From assembly GCF_036075115.1 (NCBI RefSeq), contig NZ_CP107958.1, forward strand, positions 2,232,001 through 2,296,000: a DNA stretch of 64,000 nt. Direction: 5' to 3'. Below are positions 38,162 to 46,810 of the stretch, piece after piece (positions within the stretch are counted from its first letter, which is position 1; every line of letters starts with the position of its first letter). Made by a program: the position numbers and the translations under genes. Origin of the DNA: Streptomyces sp. NBC_00377 (GTDB lineage: Bacteria > Actinomycetota > Actinomycetes > Streptomycetales > Streptomycetaceae). The notes under the pieces were generated by a model. It searched no databases, was not told the DNA's origin, and saw only the letters and a list, made by a program, of their open reading frames with translations.

Positions 38162-38912
38162 CGTCCGGCTCCTCCAATGGAGTCGAGGGGTCGACACATC
38201 AACCGCAAGAGGGCGGCCGCGACACGACAGCCCTTTGCCAGGACAAAAGGATCTCCATGCCGACGTACGGCACTCGCGGCGCGAGGGCTTGCGCTCACCC
38301 CGATGGCGCAACCGGTTCACCGGAGAAACGTCACTGGTCGCGCAGACAATGCCGCCCAGCCGATGCCACCGCTCGGATGGGCCAGGAAGGGGTGGGGGCC
38401 CGGGGCGCGGCGGCAGCATCTGCCGCTCCTGCCCACCCGTCGGGTACATCCGAAACCGTGCCATGCCCCGAAACGTGGACCACACGTTCCCCGGCCGCGC
38501 ACCCCGTCGATCACCATCACCCATGCGAGTGACCACACCCCGCCGGCCACCGACCGTCGGCGCCGGGTCCCTCCACTCCCCGTCACCACCGCCTGTCCGT
38601 GGCCGCCCCTCGCCATCCCGGACGACGACGCCGGATCGCCCTGACGGCGATCCGGCTACCCCTGCCCCGGCCCCGCTCCGCGGGAGCCGGCATTCACCCC
38701 GGCCCTGAAGGGACCAGGCACCCCGCCCGAAAGCCAGGTGGACACGCCCCACGGGCCGGTGACCTTCGGCTGACCCGGGCGCCCGCCCGCGTCCTCGGCG
38801 GACGCAGCGCCCTGTCTCCGGGCGCCCGCGTGTCCGTGTCCCCGCGTGTCCCCGTCTCCGCGTGTCCGATTCGTTCAAGACCGGCCGCGGGCGCGCTGTC
38901 TACGGTTTCCGT
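38162..38912. other. 750-bp region without a recognisable gene
   Basis: Frames are open on both strands but have random-looking Arg/Pro/Ser composition with no motif. A short repeat cluster (CGCGTGTCC variants) lies at 38826-38870, just upstream of the VOC gene. The left part should carry the promoter of the minus-strand ICL-family gene. Possibly a decayed gene. Confidence 0.45.
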
Positions 38913-39308
38913 ATGAGTCCACGATTCGATGCCGTCGGCCTGGTCGTCTCCGACATGGCCGCCTCCGTCTCCTTCTACCGCCGGCTCGGCTTCGCCTTCC
39001 CCGCGGGGGCCGAGCACGAGCCGCACGCCGAGGCCGGACCGCCCGGTGGCCCGCGGCTGCTGCTGGACACCGAGGACACCGTCCGCTCCTTCCACCCGCA
39101 GTGGCAGCCACCGTCCGGGGGCGGCCGGGCCTCGCTCGCGCTGCGCTGTGAGACACCGGCCGAGGTCGACACGGTGTACGAGGAGGTGCTGGCCGCGGGG
39201 CACCGGGGCGAACTGAAGCCGTGGGACGCCTTCTGGGGTCAGCGGTACGCCGTGGTGCTCGACCCGGACGGCAACGGCGTCGACCTGTTCGCGCCGCTCT
39301 CCGTGTGA
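38913..39308 (+). CDS. VOC/glyoxalase-fold protein
   Basis: A 131-residue single-domain vicinal oxygen chelate protein. It begins FDAVGLVVSDMAASVSFYRRLGF, contains RLLLDTEDTVRSF and ends VVLDPDGNGVDLFAP, a usual metal-ligand strand though with Asp in place of the common Glu. The start is the ATG at 38913; a 17-residue in-frame upstream extension is not family-like. Its last 70 bases overlap, on the opposite strand, the end of the AraC gene. Substrate unknown. Confidence 0.87.
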   Translation: MSPRFDAVGLVVSDMAASVSFYRRLGFAFPAGAEHEPHAEAGPPGGPRLLLDTEDTVRSFHPQWQPPSGGGRASLALRCETPAEVDTVYEEVLAAGHRGELKPWDAFWGQRYAVVLDPDGNGVDLFAPLSV

Positions 39309-39991
39309 CCGGCCCGCGGGTGCGCCAGTACGCCGAGGGTGAGACCGGTGAACTGCCGGACGTCCCGCGCCAGATGGGCCTGGTCGGCGTAGCCGGCCCG
39401 GTCCGCGGTGTCCGCGTGCGGCATGCCCTCCCGGGCCAGCGCGAGAGCTCGTTGCAGGCGCAGGATACGGGCCAGCGTCTTGGGGCCGTAGCCGAAGGCG
39501 GTCAGCGAACGGCGGTGCAACTGACGTGCGCTCAGGCCGAGTTCATCGGCGGTGTCCGCCACGCCACGGCCCGCGGCGAGGGCGGCGACCAGTCGGCGCA
39601 GGGCCCGGTCGGGGGGCGCCGCTCGCTCCAGCGCCAGTTCCTCCAGGGCCACCGCCGGCTGGGCGGCCGCGGCGACCCGGCCGCTCAGCCGGCGCACTTC
39701 GCTGGCCGGCCACAGATCCGCCAACTCCACCCGCCGGTCGCGCAGTTCCTGGGCCGGTACGCCGAGCAGCGCGGGTGCGGTGCCCGGGAAGAGACGGATG
39801 CCGGCCCAGGCCGTGGGAGGGCAGTCCAGGTGGTGTGCGCGGGTGTCCGGCCCGGCGACCAGCAGTCGGCCGTCGCTCCACAGCAGGTCCATGCACCCGT
39901 CGGGGAGAACGGGCAGCGCGCCGGGCGCCGCCGACGGCGTGTTCGTCCACAGCACGGCCCCTGCAAGCCGGGAGGCCCGCTCCTCGTACAT
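39239..39991 (-). CDS. AraC family transcriptional regulator
   Basis: A 250-residue regulator with an N-terminal sensor region (PVLPDGCMDLLWSDGRLLVAGPDT, a DUF6597/AraC-sensor-like pattern). The two-helix AraC DNA-binding domain covers roughly residues 145-225 (VADTADELGLSARQLHRRS and HADTADRAGYADQAHLARDVRQF). The C-terminal ~25 residues run into the 3' end of the convergent VOC gene and may be a lost-stop extension. It probably regulates a nearby gene such as the VOC protein; this is inference. Confidence 0.88.
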   Translation of the reverse strand: MYEERASRLAGAVLWTNTPSAAPGALPVLPDGCMDLLWSDGRLLVAGPDTRAHHLDCPPTAWAGIRLFPGTAPALLGVPAQELRDRRVELADLWPASEVRRLSGRVAAAAQPAVALEELALERAAPPDRALRRLVAALAAGRGVADTADELGLSARQLHRRSLTAFGYGPKTLARILRLQRALALAREGMPHADTADRAGYADQAHLARDVRQFTGLTLGVLAHPRAGHTESGANRSTPLPSGSSTTAYR

Positions 39992-40046
39992 GTACGCCAG
40001 GCTACGCCGCCGTCCGGGACCGCCCCGGCCTCTCGGGGCGCCGCGC

Positions 40047-41036
40047 CTAGGCCGCCCGGGTCCGGTGTTCCTGCGGGCTGACCCCGTACACCCGCTTGAA
40101 GGCGCTGGAGAGCGCGAACGAACTTCCGTAGCCGACCCGGCGGGCGATCGCGCCGATGGTGTCCTCGGTGTCGCGCAGCAGGTCGGCCGCGAGGGCGAGG
40201 CGCCGGCCGGTGAGGTAGGTCATCGGGGGTTCGCCCAGGAGGTCCCCGAAACGGCGGGACAGGGCCGCCCGGGAGACACCCGCCTTCGCGGCCAGGGAAG
40301 CGACGGTCCAGGGGTGCGCCGGGTCGTCCTGGAGCAGACGCAGGACGCGGCCGACGACGGGGTCCGCCAGCGCCTGGTACCAGGCCGGAGCAGCCGCCTG
40401 CGGGCGCGAGAACCAGGCCCGCAGCGCGGCGATGACCAGGAGGTCGAGCATGCGGTCCAGGACGACCTCCTGACCCGGTTCGTCGCGGACGATCTCCTCC
40501 ATGAGCAGGGGCGTGAGGGGGCACGGCCAGATATCGGAGGTGAGGGACAGCAGCGGGGGCAGCGCGTCGAGCAGCCTGGCGCTGATCTCGCCCTGCATCA
40601 GATACGTGCCGATCAGGACGACCGTCGAACCGTCCGGACGGTCGCCCCAGGTGCGGACCCCCAGGTCCATGGAGCCGTTCAGGAGGCGCCCGTCGGGATA
40701 CGCGCACCGGCCGCCGGGGAGGATCAGCGCCTGCGGATGCGTGCCGGGGGCGTCGGCGCAGGTGTAGGGGGCGGGCCCGCGGGCGATGGCGAGGTCGCCG
40801 GCCCGCAGACGGACGCCCTCCCCCTCGTCCGGAAGGACCAGGCCCTCGCCGCGCACCATGAGCATCACCGTCAGCGGGGCGCGGTCCTCGACCCGTACGG
40901 CCCACGGCGGGTCGAAGCACGCGCGGATCATGAGCGCGCCACGCGCGCGTGGGCCCTCGAGCAGCCCTGCGAGAGGGTCCCCCCGCGTGAGCATGTCCGG
41001 GCGTGGGGGAGCGTCCGTCGGGCCGGGAGCGTCCAT
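40047..41036 (-). CDS. AraC family regulator with cupin-like sensor
   Basis: A 329-residue protein. The N-terminal half resembles the AraC-binding cupin group (cupin_6), with VLMVRGEGLVLPDEGEGVRLRAGDLA and the PAPYTCAD turn. The C-terminal AraC double HTH is clear (TVASLAAKAGVSRAALSRRFG; TIGAIARRVGYGSSFALSSAFKRVYG). It is divergent from the NmrA-type oxidoreductase gene, with 80 bases between them, an arrangement common for regulators that control their neighbour in response to electrophiles or quinones. Confidence 0.9.
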   Translation of the reverse strand: MDAPGPTDAPPRPDMLTRGDPLAGLLEGPRARGALMIRACFDPPWAVRVEDRAPLTVMLMVRGEGLVLPDEGEGVRLRAGDLAIARGPAPYTCADAPGTHPQALILPGGRCAYPDGRLLNGSMDLGVRTWGDRPDGSTVVLIGTYLMQGEISARLLDALPPLLSLTSDIWPCPLTPLLMEEIVRDEPGQEVVLDRMLDLLVIAALRAWFSRPQAAAPAWYQALADPVVGRVLRLLQDDPAHPWTVASLAAKAGVSRAALSRRFGDLLGEPPMTYLTGRRLALAADLLRDTEDTIGAIARRVGYGSSFALSSAFKRVYGVSPQEHRTRAA

Positions 41037-41116
41037 GGGGTCAGCGTAGACGCGCGCTTATGGGAATGAGCCGTTCAGCGATGGGCCGGTGCGGCGCACG
41101 GCAGTTGACTGGACGC

Positions 41117-41974
41117 ATGACACAGAACTCGGCACGGACACAGAGCACGGCACGGGGGATGACGGTGGTGGTGACCGGCGCGTCCGGTCGTACGGGCAGC
41201 CGGGTGGCGCAGGCGGCGGGGGCCGCCGGGCTGACCGTACGGGCGGCCTCGCGGGCCCGGGGCTTCGACTGGCACGACGCCTCGACCTGGGCGCAGGCAC
41301 TGCGCGGCGCGGACGCGGCCTACCTGGTGTACCCCACGGACGTGGGGGCGCCGGAGGCGGCCGACGCGGTGGGGCGGCTCGCCCGCGAGGCGGTCGCGCT
41401 CGGGGTGCGGCGGCTGGTGCTGCTGTCGTCGCGGGGTGAGGAACGGGCGCTGCCGACGGAGGAGGCGCTGCGGGCGTCGGGCGCGGACTGGACGGTCGTA
41501 CGGGCCGCGTGGTTCGCGCAGAACTTCAGCGAGGGGCCGCTGGTCGAGGAGTTGCGGAACAGCGGTGAGCTGGTGTTTCCCGGTGGCGAGGTGCGAGAGC
41601 CGTTCGTGGACCTGCGCGATGTCGCCGAGGTGGTGGTGACGGCGCTCACCGGGGGCGACCGGTACGTGGGCGAGGCGCTGGACGTGTCCGGGCCGAGGCT
41701 GCTGACGTTCCGGGAAGCGGTCGCCGAGGTGGGACGGGCCGGCGGGCGCGAGCTGACGTACACGCCCGTGCCGGCGCGGCGGTACGGCGAGCGGCTGGCC
41801 GGGTTCGGGGTACCGCCGCAGGAGGTCGCGTTCCTGGTGGAGCTGTTCGAGTCGCTGCTGGACGGGCGCAACGCCCACCTCTCGGACGGCGTCCGGCGGG
41901 TGCTCGGCCGCGAGCCGCGGGACTTCGCGGACTTCGCGCGGGAGGCGGCGGGGGCGGGCGTCTGGAAGGCGTAG
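41117..41974 (+). CDS. NmrA/NAD(P)-binding atypical short-chain dehydrogenase
   Basis: A 285-residue Rossmann protein with the nucleotide-binding motif TGASGRTGSRVAQ near residues 20-32. LVLLSSRGEE and WTVVRAAWFAQNF resemble QOR2/NmrA-type quinone reductases and redox sensors. The catalytic YxxxK of classical SDRs is absent, as in NmrA proteins. The ATG at 41117 is favoured because the fold begins ~15 residues later. It is probably controlled by the divergent cupin-AraC regulator. Substrate unknown. Confidence 0.88.
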   Translation: MTQNSARTQSTARGMTVVVTGASGRTGSRVAQAAGAAGLTVRAASRARGFDWHDASTWAQALRGADAAYLVYPTDVGAPEAADAVGRLAREAVALGVRRLVLLSSRGEERALPTEEALRASGADWTVVRAAWFAQNFSEGPLVEELRNSGELVFPGGEVREPFVDLRDVAEVVVTALTGGDRYVGEALDVSGPRLLTFREAVAEVGRAGGRELTYTPVPARRYGERLAGFGVPPQEVAFLVELFESLLDGRNAHLSDGVRRVLGREPRDFADFAREAAGAGVWKA

Positions 41975-42040
41975 CGCCCCTGTGCGGCGGGGCTCTGCGG
42001 GACGGGACCGGACCTGTCTCCTGGTGGCCGCCCCGGGGCC

Positions 42041-43285
42041 TCACCCCTGCGGGCGCTGGTCTTCCCCGTCGCCGCCCTGGCCGCTGCCGCCGTCACCGCC
42101 ACCGTTGCCACCGTTGCCACCGTTGCCACCGTTGGCGCCGTTCGCCCCGTTGGCCTTGGGAAAGCTTTTGGCGTGGGCGCGCAAGCGGCCCGTGACGTCC
42201 TCCGGCGGAAGGAACCGGGACCACCGCTCGGGGAACTCGGAGGGCATGTCGGGGTCGTCGGGGTCGTCGTCCTCGTGGGAGCGGATCGCCGCCACGCGGG
42301 CGACGTACTCCGCGGCCTCCACCTGGCGGAGCCGTTCGTTGGCGGCGCGGGCGGCGGCCGTCGCGGCGGCCGGCCAGACCCGGTCGATCGCGGCGTTGAC
42401 GGCGGCGCCGACCAGCACGGCGAACGCGGACACGCCGATCCACAGCATGACGGCGACGGCGGCGGCCAGGGACCCGTAGATGGTGGCACCCTCGATCGTG
42501 CTCGTCAGGTAGATGCGCAGCAGGAAACTGCCGAGGACCCACATCGCGAGGGCGACGAGCGCGCCGGGGACGTCCTCGATCCACGGCGAGCGCACGGGCA
42601 CGGAGACGTGGTAGAGCGTGGTGAGGAACGCGACGGACAGGACGATCACGACCGGCCAGTACAGGACCTGCACCACGGTCGTCGACCAGGGGACGATCCG
42701 CACCACCGCGTCGGGTCCGGCGACCATCAGCGGCAGCGCGACCGATCCGATCAGCAGGGCGCCGACGAACAGCAGGAACGCCACCAGCCGGGTCTTGACG
42801 ATCCCGCGCACGCCGTCGAGGCCGTACATCACGGTGATCGTGTCGATGAAGACGTTCACCGCGCGCGACCCCGACCACAGCGCGAACAGGAACCCGATGG
42901 AGATGACGTCGGGGCGGCCGCCCTTCATCACGTCGTCGAGGATCGGCTGGGCGATCTGTCTGACGCCCTTGTCCGAGAGGACCGTGCGCGAGGCGTCGAG
43001 GATGTTGGCCTCCAGGCTGGTGATGGTGTCGGTGCCGGTCCAGTCGTCGACGTAGCCGAGCAGGCCGATCAGACTGAGCAGCAGCGGGGGCACGGACAGC
43101 AGCGTGAAGAAGGCGGCTTCGGCGGCGAGGCCGAGGATGCGGTACTCGATGCAGGAGTTGACGGTGTCCTTCAACAGCAGCCAGGCCGTCCGCCGCTTGG
43201 AGACGTTCCGGTAAAGGGCGCGTGCCCGGTGGAGACGCCCGGTGGGGCTCCCGGGTTGCTCGGGTGACTGACTTCCTGGCTGCAC
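42041..43285 (-). CDS. YihY/BrkB family integral membrane protein
   Basis: A 414-residue protein with about six predicted helices and the YihY/BrkB signatures (AAEAAFFTLLSVPPLLLSLIGLLGY; LFALWSGSRAVNVFIDTI; ATIYGSLAAAVAVMLWIG). The ~95-residue C-terminal tail is charged, then Gly/Asn-rich (NGANGANGGNGG...), encoded partly by 9-bp ACCGTTGCC repeats at 42101-42134. The family is named after a Bordetella serum-resistance locus, but its function in actinomycetes is unknown. It is convergent with the NmrA gene and divergent from the AidB-like gene. Confidence 0.9.
   Translation of the reverse strand: MQPGSQSPEQPGSPTGRLHRARALYRNVSKRRTAWLLLKDTVNSCIEYRILGLAAEAAFFTLLSVPPLLLSLIGLLGYVDDWTGTDTITSLEANILDASRTVLSDKGVRQIAQPILDDVMKGGRPDVISIGFLFALWSGSRAVNVFIDTITVMYGLDGVRGIVKTRLVAFLLFVGALLIGSVALPLMVAGPDAVVRIVPWSTTVVQVLYWPVVIVLSVAFLTTLYHVSVPVRSPWIEDVPGALVALAMWVLGSFLLRIYLTSTIEGATIYGSLAAAVAVMLWIGVSAFAVLVGAAVNAAIDRVWPAAATAAARAANERLRQVEAAEYVARVAAIRSHEDDDPDDPDMPSEFPERWSRFLPPEDVTGRLRAHAKSFPKANGANGANGGNGGNGGNGGGDGGSGQGGDGEDQRPQG
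42101..42134 (-). repeat. 9-bp repeat in the brkB-like gene
   Basis: Three exact ACCGTTGCC units and a partial fourth, coding for Asn-Gly-Gly repeats in the C-terminal tail; frame-neutral slippage site. Confidence 0.85.
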
Positions 43286-43409
43286 GCCCTAAAGGTATCC
43301 GCCGTTCGGGGCCGCACTCACCTCCGGCAAGGCCACTTCACCGGGTCGGGGAGCGGCACGCGGGCTCTTCGGCGGCCATGACTGTCGTACCCGGGGGTAG
43401 GTTCGGGCT

Positions 43410-45059
43410 ATGGCAGGCACCACGCACACCGTGACCAACCAGCCCCCGCCCCTGACCGGGTACGACGTCTACGGCGCCGATCAGGCGCTGGTGGCGGCCG
43501 TGGAACGGCATCTGGATACGGAGCTGCTCGACGAGGCGCGCAGCGAGCTTTCGGCGCTCGGCCGGGCGGCCGGATCGGCGCAGGTGCAGGAGTGGGCTGT
43601 GCAGGCCAATGAGAATCGTCCGGAACTGCGTACGCATGACCGGTACGGGCACCGCGTGGACGAGGTCGACTTCCACCCGGCGTGGCACCGGCTGCTCGGC
43701 AAGGGGGTCGGGGCCCATCTGACGGACGCCTGGGTGCGGCCGGGCGGACATGTGCGCCGGGCGGCGGCCTTCCTGGTGTGGACGCAGGTGGAGGCGGGCA
43801 ACGGCTGTCCGCTGTCGATGACCCATGCGGCGGTTCCCGCGCTGCGCACCGACCCGGAGCTGGCGGCCGAGTGGGAACCCCGGCTGACGTCCACGATCTA
43901 CGACCGTGAGCTGCGGCCGGCCCGTCTGAAGGCCGGGGCCCTGTTCGGCATGGGCATGACGGAGAAGCAGGGCGGGAGCGATGTTCGGGCGAACGCGACG
44001 GTCGCCGCCCCGCTCGCCGAGGACGGCACGTACGCGCTGACCGGGCACAAGTGGTTCTGTTCGGCACCCATGTCGGACGGTTTCCTGGTGCTCGCGCAGG
44101 CCGCCCCCGCGCGGGGCGAGGGCGGGCTCACGTGCTTCCTCGTGCCGCGCGTGCTGGAGGACGGCACCCGTAACGTCTTCCGGCTGCAACGGCTCAAGGA
44201 CAAGCTGGGGAACCGGTCCAACGCGTCCGCCGAGGTCGAGTTCGACGGGACCTGGGCCCGCCGGGTCGGTGAGGAGGGGCGCGGGGTGCGCACCATCATC
44301 GACATGGTGGCGGCGACCCGGCTGGACTGTGTGCTCGGCTCGGCGGGGCTGATGCGGCAGGCGGTGGCTCAGGCGATCCATCACTGCACCTACCGTGAGG
44401 CGTTCGGCGGCAGGCTGGTCGACAAGCCGCTGATGCGCAATGTCCTGGCCGATCTCGCGCTGGAGTCGGAGGCCGCCACCGCGCTGGGGCTGCGGCTGGC
44501 GGCGGCCTGCGACGACGGGGGCGAGGAGGAACGGGCGCTGCTGAGGATCGCGGTTCCGGCGGCCAAGTACTGGGTGACCAAGCGCTGTACGCCGGTGGCG
44601 GTGGAGGCGTCGGAGTGCCTGGGCGGAAACGGCTATGTGGAGGAGTCGGGGATGCCCCGGCTGGTGCGCGAGTCGCCGCTGAACTCGGTCTGGGAGGGCG
44701 CGGGCAACGTGCAGGCGCTGGACGTGCTGCGCGCGCTTCAGCGGGAGCCGCAGGCGCTGAACGCCTATCTTCGGGAGGTGGGACAGGCGCGCGGGGCCGA
44801 TCACCGGCTGGACCAGGCGATCAAGGGTCTGCTGACGGAACTGGCCGATCTGGACGGCGTCGAGGGCAGGGCCCGGCGGCTGGCGGAGCGGTTCGCCCTG
44901 GTGCTTCAGGGGGCGCTGCTCGTGCGGTTCGCGCCCCCGGAGGTCGCCGACGCGTTCTGCGCCTCGCGGCTGGGCGGGGACGGGGGCGCGGCCTTCGGGA
45001 CGCTGCCGCACAGCCTGGACCTGGCGTCGATCGTCGAGCGGGCCGAACCCCGGTCCTGA
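43410..45059 (+). CDS. aidB: AidB-like acyl-CoA dehydrogenase
   Basis: A 549-residue flavoprotein with the AidB-group signature MTEKQGGSDVRAN in the middle domain, KWFCSAPMSDGFLVLAQ, and a helical C-terminal half containing ECLGGNGYVEESGMPRLVRESPLNSVWEG, plus a ~100-residue extra helical domain at the end. AidB binds DNA and has weak isovaleryl-CoA dehydrogenase activity, and is part of the alkylation response in E. coli. Here the ada/ogt pair lies 40 kb away. It is followed by a 15-bp terminator hairpin, so it is monocistronic. Symbol assigned by family similarity. Confidence 0.88.
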   Translation: MAGTTHTVTNQPPPLTGYDVYGADQALVAAVERHLDTELLDEARSELSALGRAAGSAQVQEWAVQANENRPELRTHDRYGHRVDEVDFHPAWHRLLGKGVGAHLTDAWVRPGGHVRRAAAFLVWTQVEAGNGCPLSMTHAAVPALRTDPELAAEWEPRLTSTIYDRELRPARLKAGALFGMGMTEKQGGSDVRANATVAAPLAEDGTYALTGHKWFCSAPMSDGFLVLAQAAPARGEGGLTCFLVPRVLEDGTRNVFRLQRLKDKLGNRSNASAEVEFDGTWARRVGEEGRGVRTIIDMVAATRLDCVLGSAGLMRQAVAQAIHHCTYREAFGGRLVDKPLMRNVLADLALESEAATALGLRLAAACDDGGEEERALLRIAVPAAKYWVTKRCTPVAVEASECLGGNGYVEESGMPRLVRESPLNSVWEGAGNVQALDVLRALQREPQALNAYLREVGQARGADHRLDQAIKGLLTELADLDGVEGRARRLAERFALVLQGALLVRFAPPEVADAFCASRLGGDGGAAFGTLPHSLDLASIVERAEPRS

Positions 45060-45084
45060 CCGGGCCGACCTGCGCGGACAGGAA

Positions 45085-45122
45085 GCGGGGGTGGTGCCGC
45101 GCCGACACGGCACCACCCCCGC
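45085..45122 (+). terminator. Perfect 15-bp terminator hairpin
   Basis: GCGGGGGTGGTGCCG (45085-45099) pairs perfectly with CGGCACCACCCCCGC (45108-45122) across an 8-base loop, 26 bases after the acyl-CoA dehydrogenase stop. Confidence 0.8.
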
Positions 45123-45356
45123 CGCAATGGCCCTGCGAGGCCAGGATCGCCGCTCGAGACGGCGTGGCTCAAGCTTCAAACACCCTGTGGACATTCACCA
45201 GGGTTGCAGGGGGTTGCAACTTGTCGGTGGTTGTGACCGGACTATGCCCCTCCGTCACCGGTGGACGGCAAGATGGGTGCCTGAAGCAAGACCGGAAACA
45301 GTCGGCGCAGGAACTTGACATCCGGTTGTCGTCGTGTGCTCCCGGGAGGCCCAGTG

Positions 45357-46649
45357 GTGATGCCACAGATGAACGTGCCGCAGCTCGCGGCCGTCGACGC
45401 CGCGCGGGCGGCACGGGTGCTCAACGAGGTGCGGGACGCCCGGCTGGCCGGGCAGCGGGCCCGCGTCGCCCCGCGCCCGGTCATCGAGCAGTCCTGGGAC
45501 CGGATGCTGCGCAGCGGTGTCGACCCCGACCACGATTTCAGAGCGGGGTTGCTGAGCGCCGACGAGGTGCGGCGGCGGCGCGAGGAGTCGCCGTTGCGGG
45601 AGGTGCTGCCGGTGCTGCGCGAGGGGCTGCTGTCGGTCGCGGACGTCGCCCACCACATCATGGTCGTCGCCGACGAGGAGGGCCGGGTGCTGTGGCGCGA
45701 GGGCTGCGGCCCCGTCCTGCGCAAGGCCGACGGGCTCGGGTTCGAACTGGGCGCGGACTGGGGCGAGGCCGTGGTCGGCACGAACGGTGTGGGCACGCCG
45801 GCGGTGGTGCGCCGGCCCGTGCAGGTGTTCGCCGCCGAACACTTCGTGCGCTCGCACGCGGCCTGGACCTGCGCGGGCGCTCCCATCACCGACCCGCGCA
45901 ACGGGCGGCTGCTCGGTGTGGTCGATGTCAGCGGCCCGCTGGAGACGATGCACCCCGCCACGCTCGCCTGGGTGGACTCGGTGGCGAAACTCGCCGAGTC
46001 CAGGCTGCGCGAGAGACATCTGGGATCGCTGGAGGGGCTGCGGGCTGTGGCCGCGCCGGTGTTGGCCCGGCTGGCGGGCCGGGCGGCGGTGGTGGACCCG
46101 GACGGCTGGACGGCGGCGGTGACCGGGATGCCGTACGCGAGCCGGCTCGCGCTGCCCAAGTCGACGTCCCCGGGCCGTCGCCGGCTGCCGGCGCTCGGGC
46201 TGTGCTCGATCGAGCCGCTGGCCGGCGGCTGGCTGGTGCGGTCGGTGGACGAGGCCGCCGAGCCGCTGCCGCGCGGCACGACCCGGATCGTGCTGGACGT
46301 GAGCCGGCCCCGGCGCTGGTCGGTGACGGTGTCGGGGGGCGCGGGGGCGTGGTCCCACGAACTGAGTCCCCGGCACGCCGAGTTGCTGTACCTGCTGGCG
46401 GCGGACCGCGGCGGCCGCAGCGCGGCGGCCCTGGCCGAGGACGTGTTCGGCGACTCGGGCCGTACGGTGACGGTGCGGGCGGAGATGTCCAGGGTGCGGC
46501 GGTATCTCGGGGGACTCCTGGAACATCGGCCGTATCGTTTCTGCGAGGATGCCGACGTCGAGGTGCAGCTCCCCGCGGACACGCAGACCCTGCTGCCGCA
46601 TTCGAACGCGCCCGCGGTGGTGAGAAACCGGGCGGCGGCACCCCGGTGA
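45357..46649 (+). CDS. GAF-domain transcriptional regulator
   Basis: A ~430-residue protein. Start choices are GTG 45354, GTG 45357 and ATG 45360 behind GGGAGG; 45357 gives a 7-base spacing. The N-terminal coil (RPVIEQSWDRMLRSGVDPD) and the GAF domain (GADWGEAVVGTNGVGTPAVVRRP; FVRSHAAWTCAGAPITDPR) match the AcoR-like regulators seen beside alcohol/aldehyde dehydrogenases. It lacks the AAA+ sigma-54 activation domain; the C-terminus is instead a winged-helix-like region (RHAELLYLLAADRGGRSAA, then VRAEMSRVRRYLGGLL). Target genes are not obvious here. Confidence 0.85.
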   Translation: MMPQMNVPQLAAVDAARAARVLNEVRDARLAGQRARVAPRPVIEQSWDRMLRSGVDPDHDFRAGLLSADEVRRRREESPLREVLPVLREGLLSVADVAHHIMVVADEEGRVLWREGCGPVLRKADGLGFELGADWGEAVVGTNGVGTPAVVRRPVQVFAAEHFVRSHAAWTCAGAPITDPRNGRLLGVVDVSGPLETMHPATLAWVDSVAKLAESRLRERHLGSLEGLRAVAAPVLARLAGRAAVVDPDGWTAAVTGMPYASRLALPKSTSPGRRRLPALGLCSIEPLAGGWLVRSVDEAAEPLPRGTTRIVLDVSRPRRWSVTVSGGAGAWSHELSPRHAELLYLLAADRGGRSAAALAEDVFGDSGRTVTVRAEMSRVRRYLGGLLEHRPYRFCEDADVEVQLPADTQTLLPHSNAPAVVRNRAAAPR

Positions 46650-46810
46650 CCAGGGTTCCCGAGTCCTTCCGGTGGCGTCTTTCGCATATTTGCGGAGTCT
46701 TCGCCCCCGACCGCGCCCGACTGCCGTAGCATCCCCCTACGGGTCACCCCACCTGCTCCTCGGTCAACGTACGGATCATAAGGCGCAGTTGGCCCGCCTC
46801 GGGAGGGCAA

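Noticed and set aside
45315..45320. TTGACA as a -35 promoter box for the GAF regulator
   Set aside because: No -10-like hexamer at 16-18 bases; Streptomyces promoters are too variable to call from this alone.
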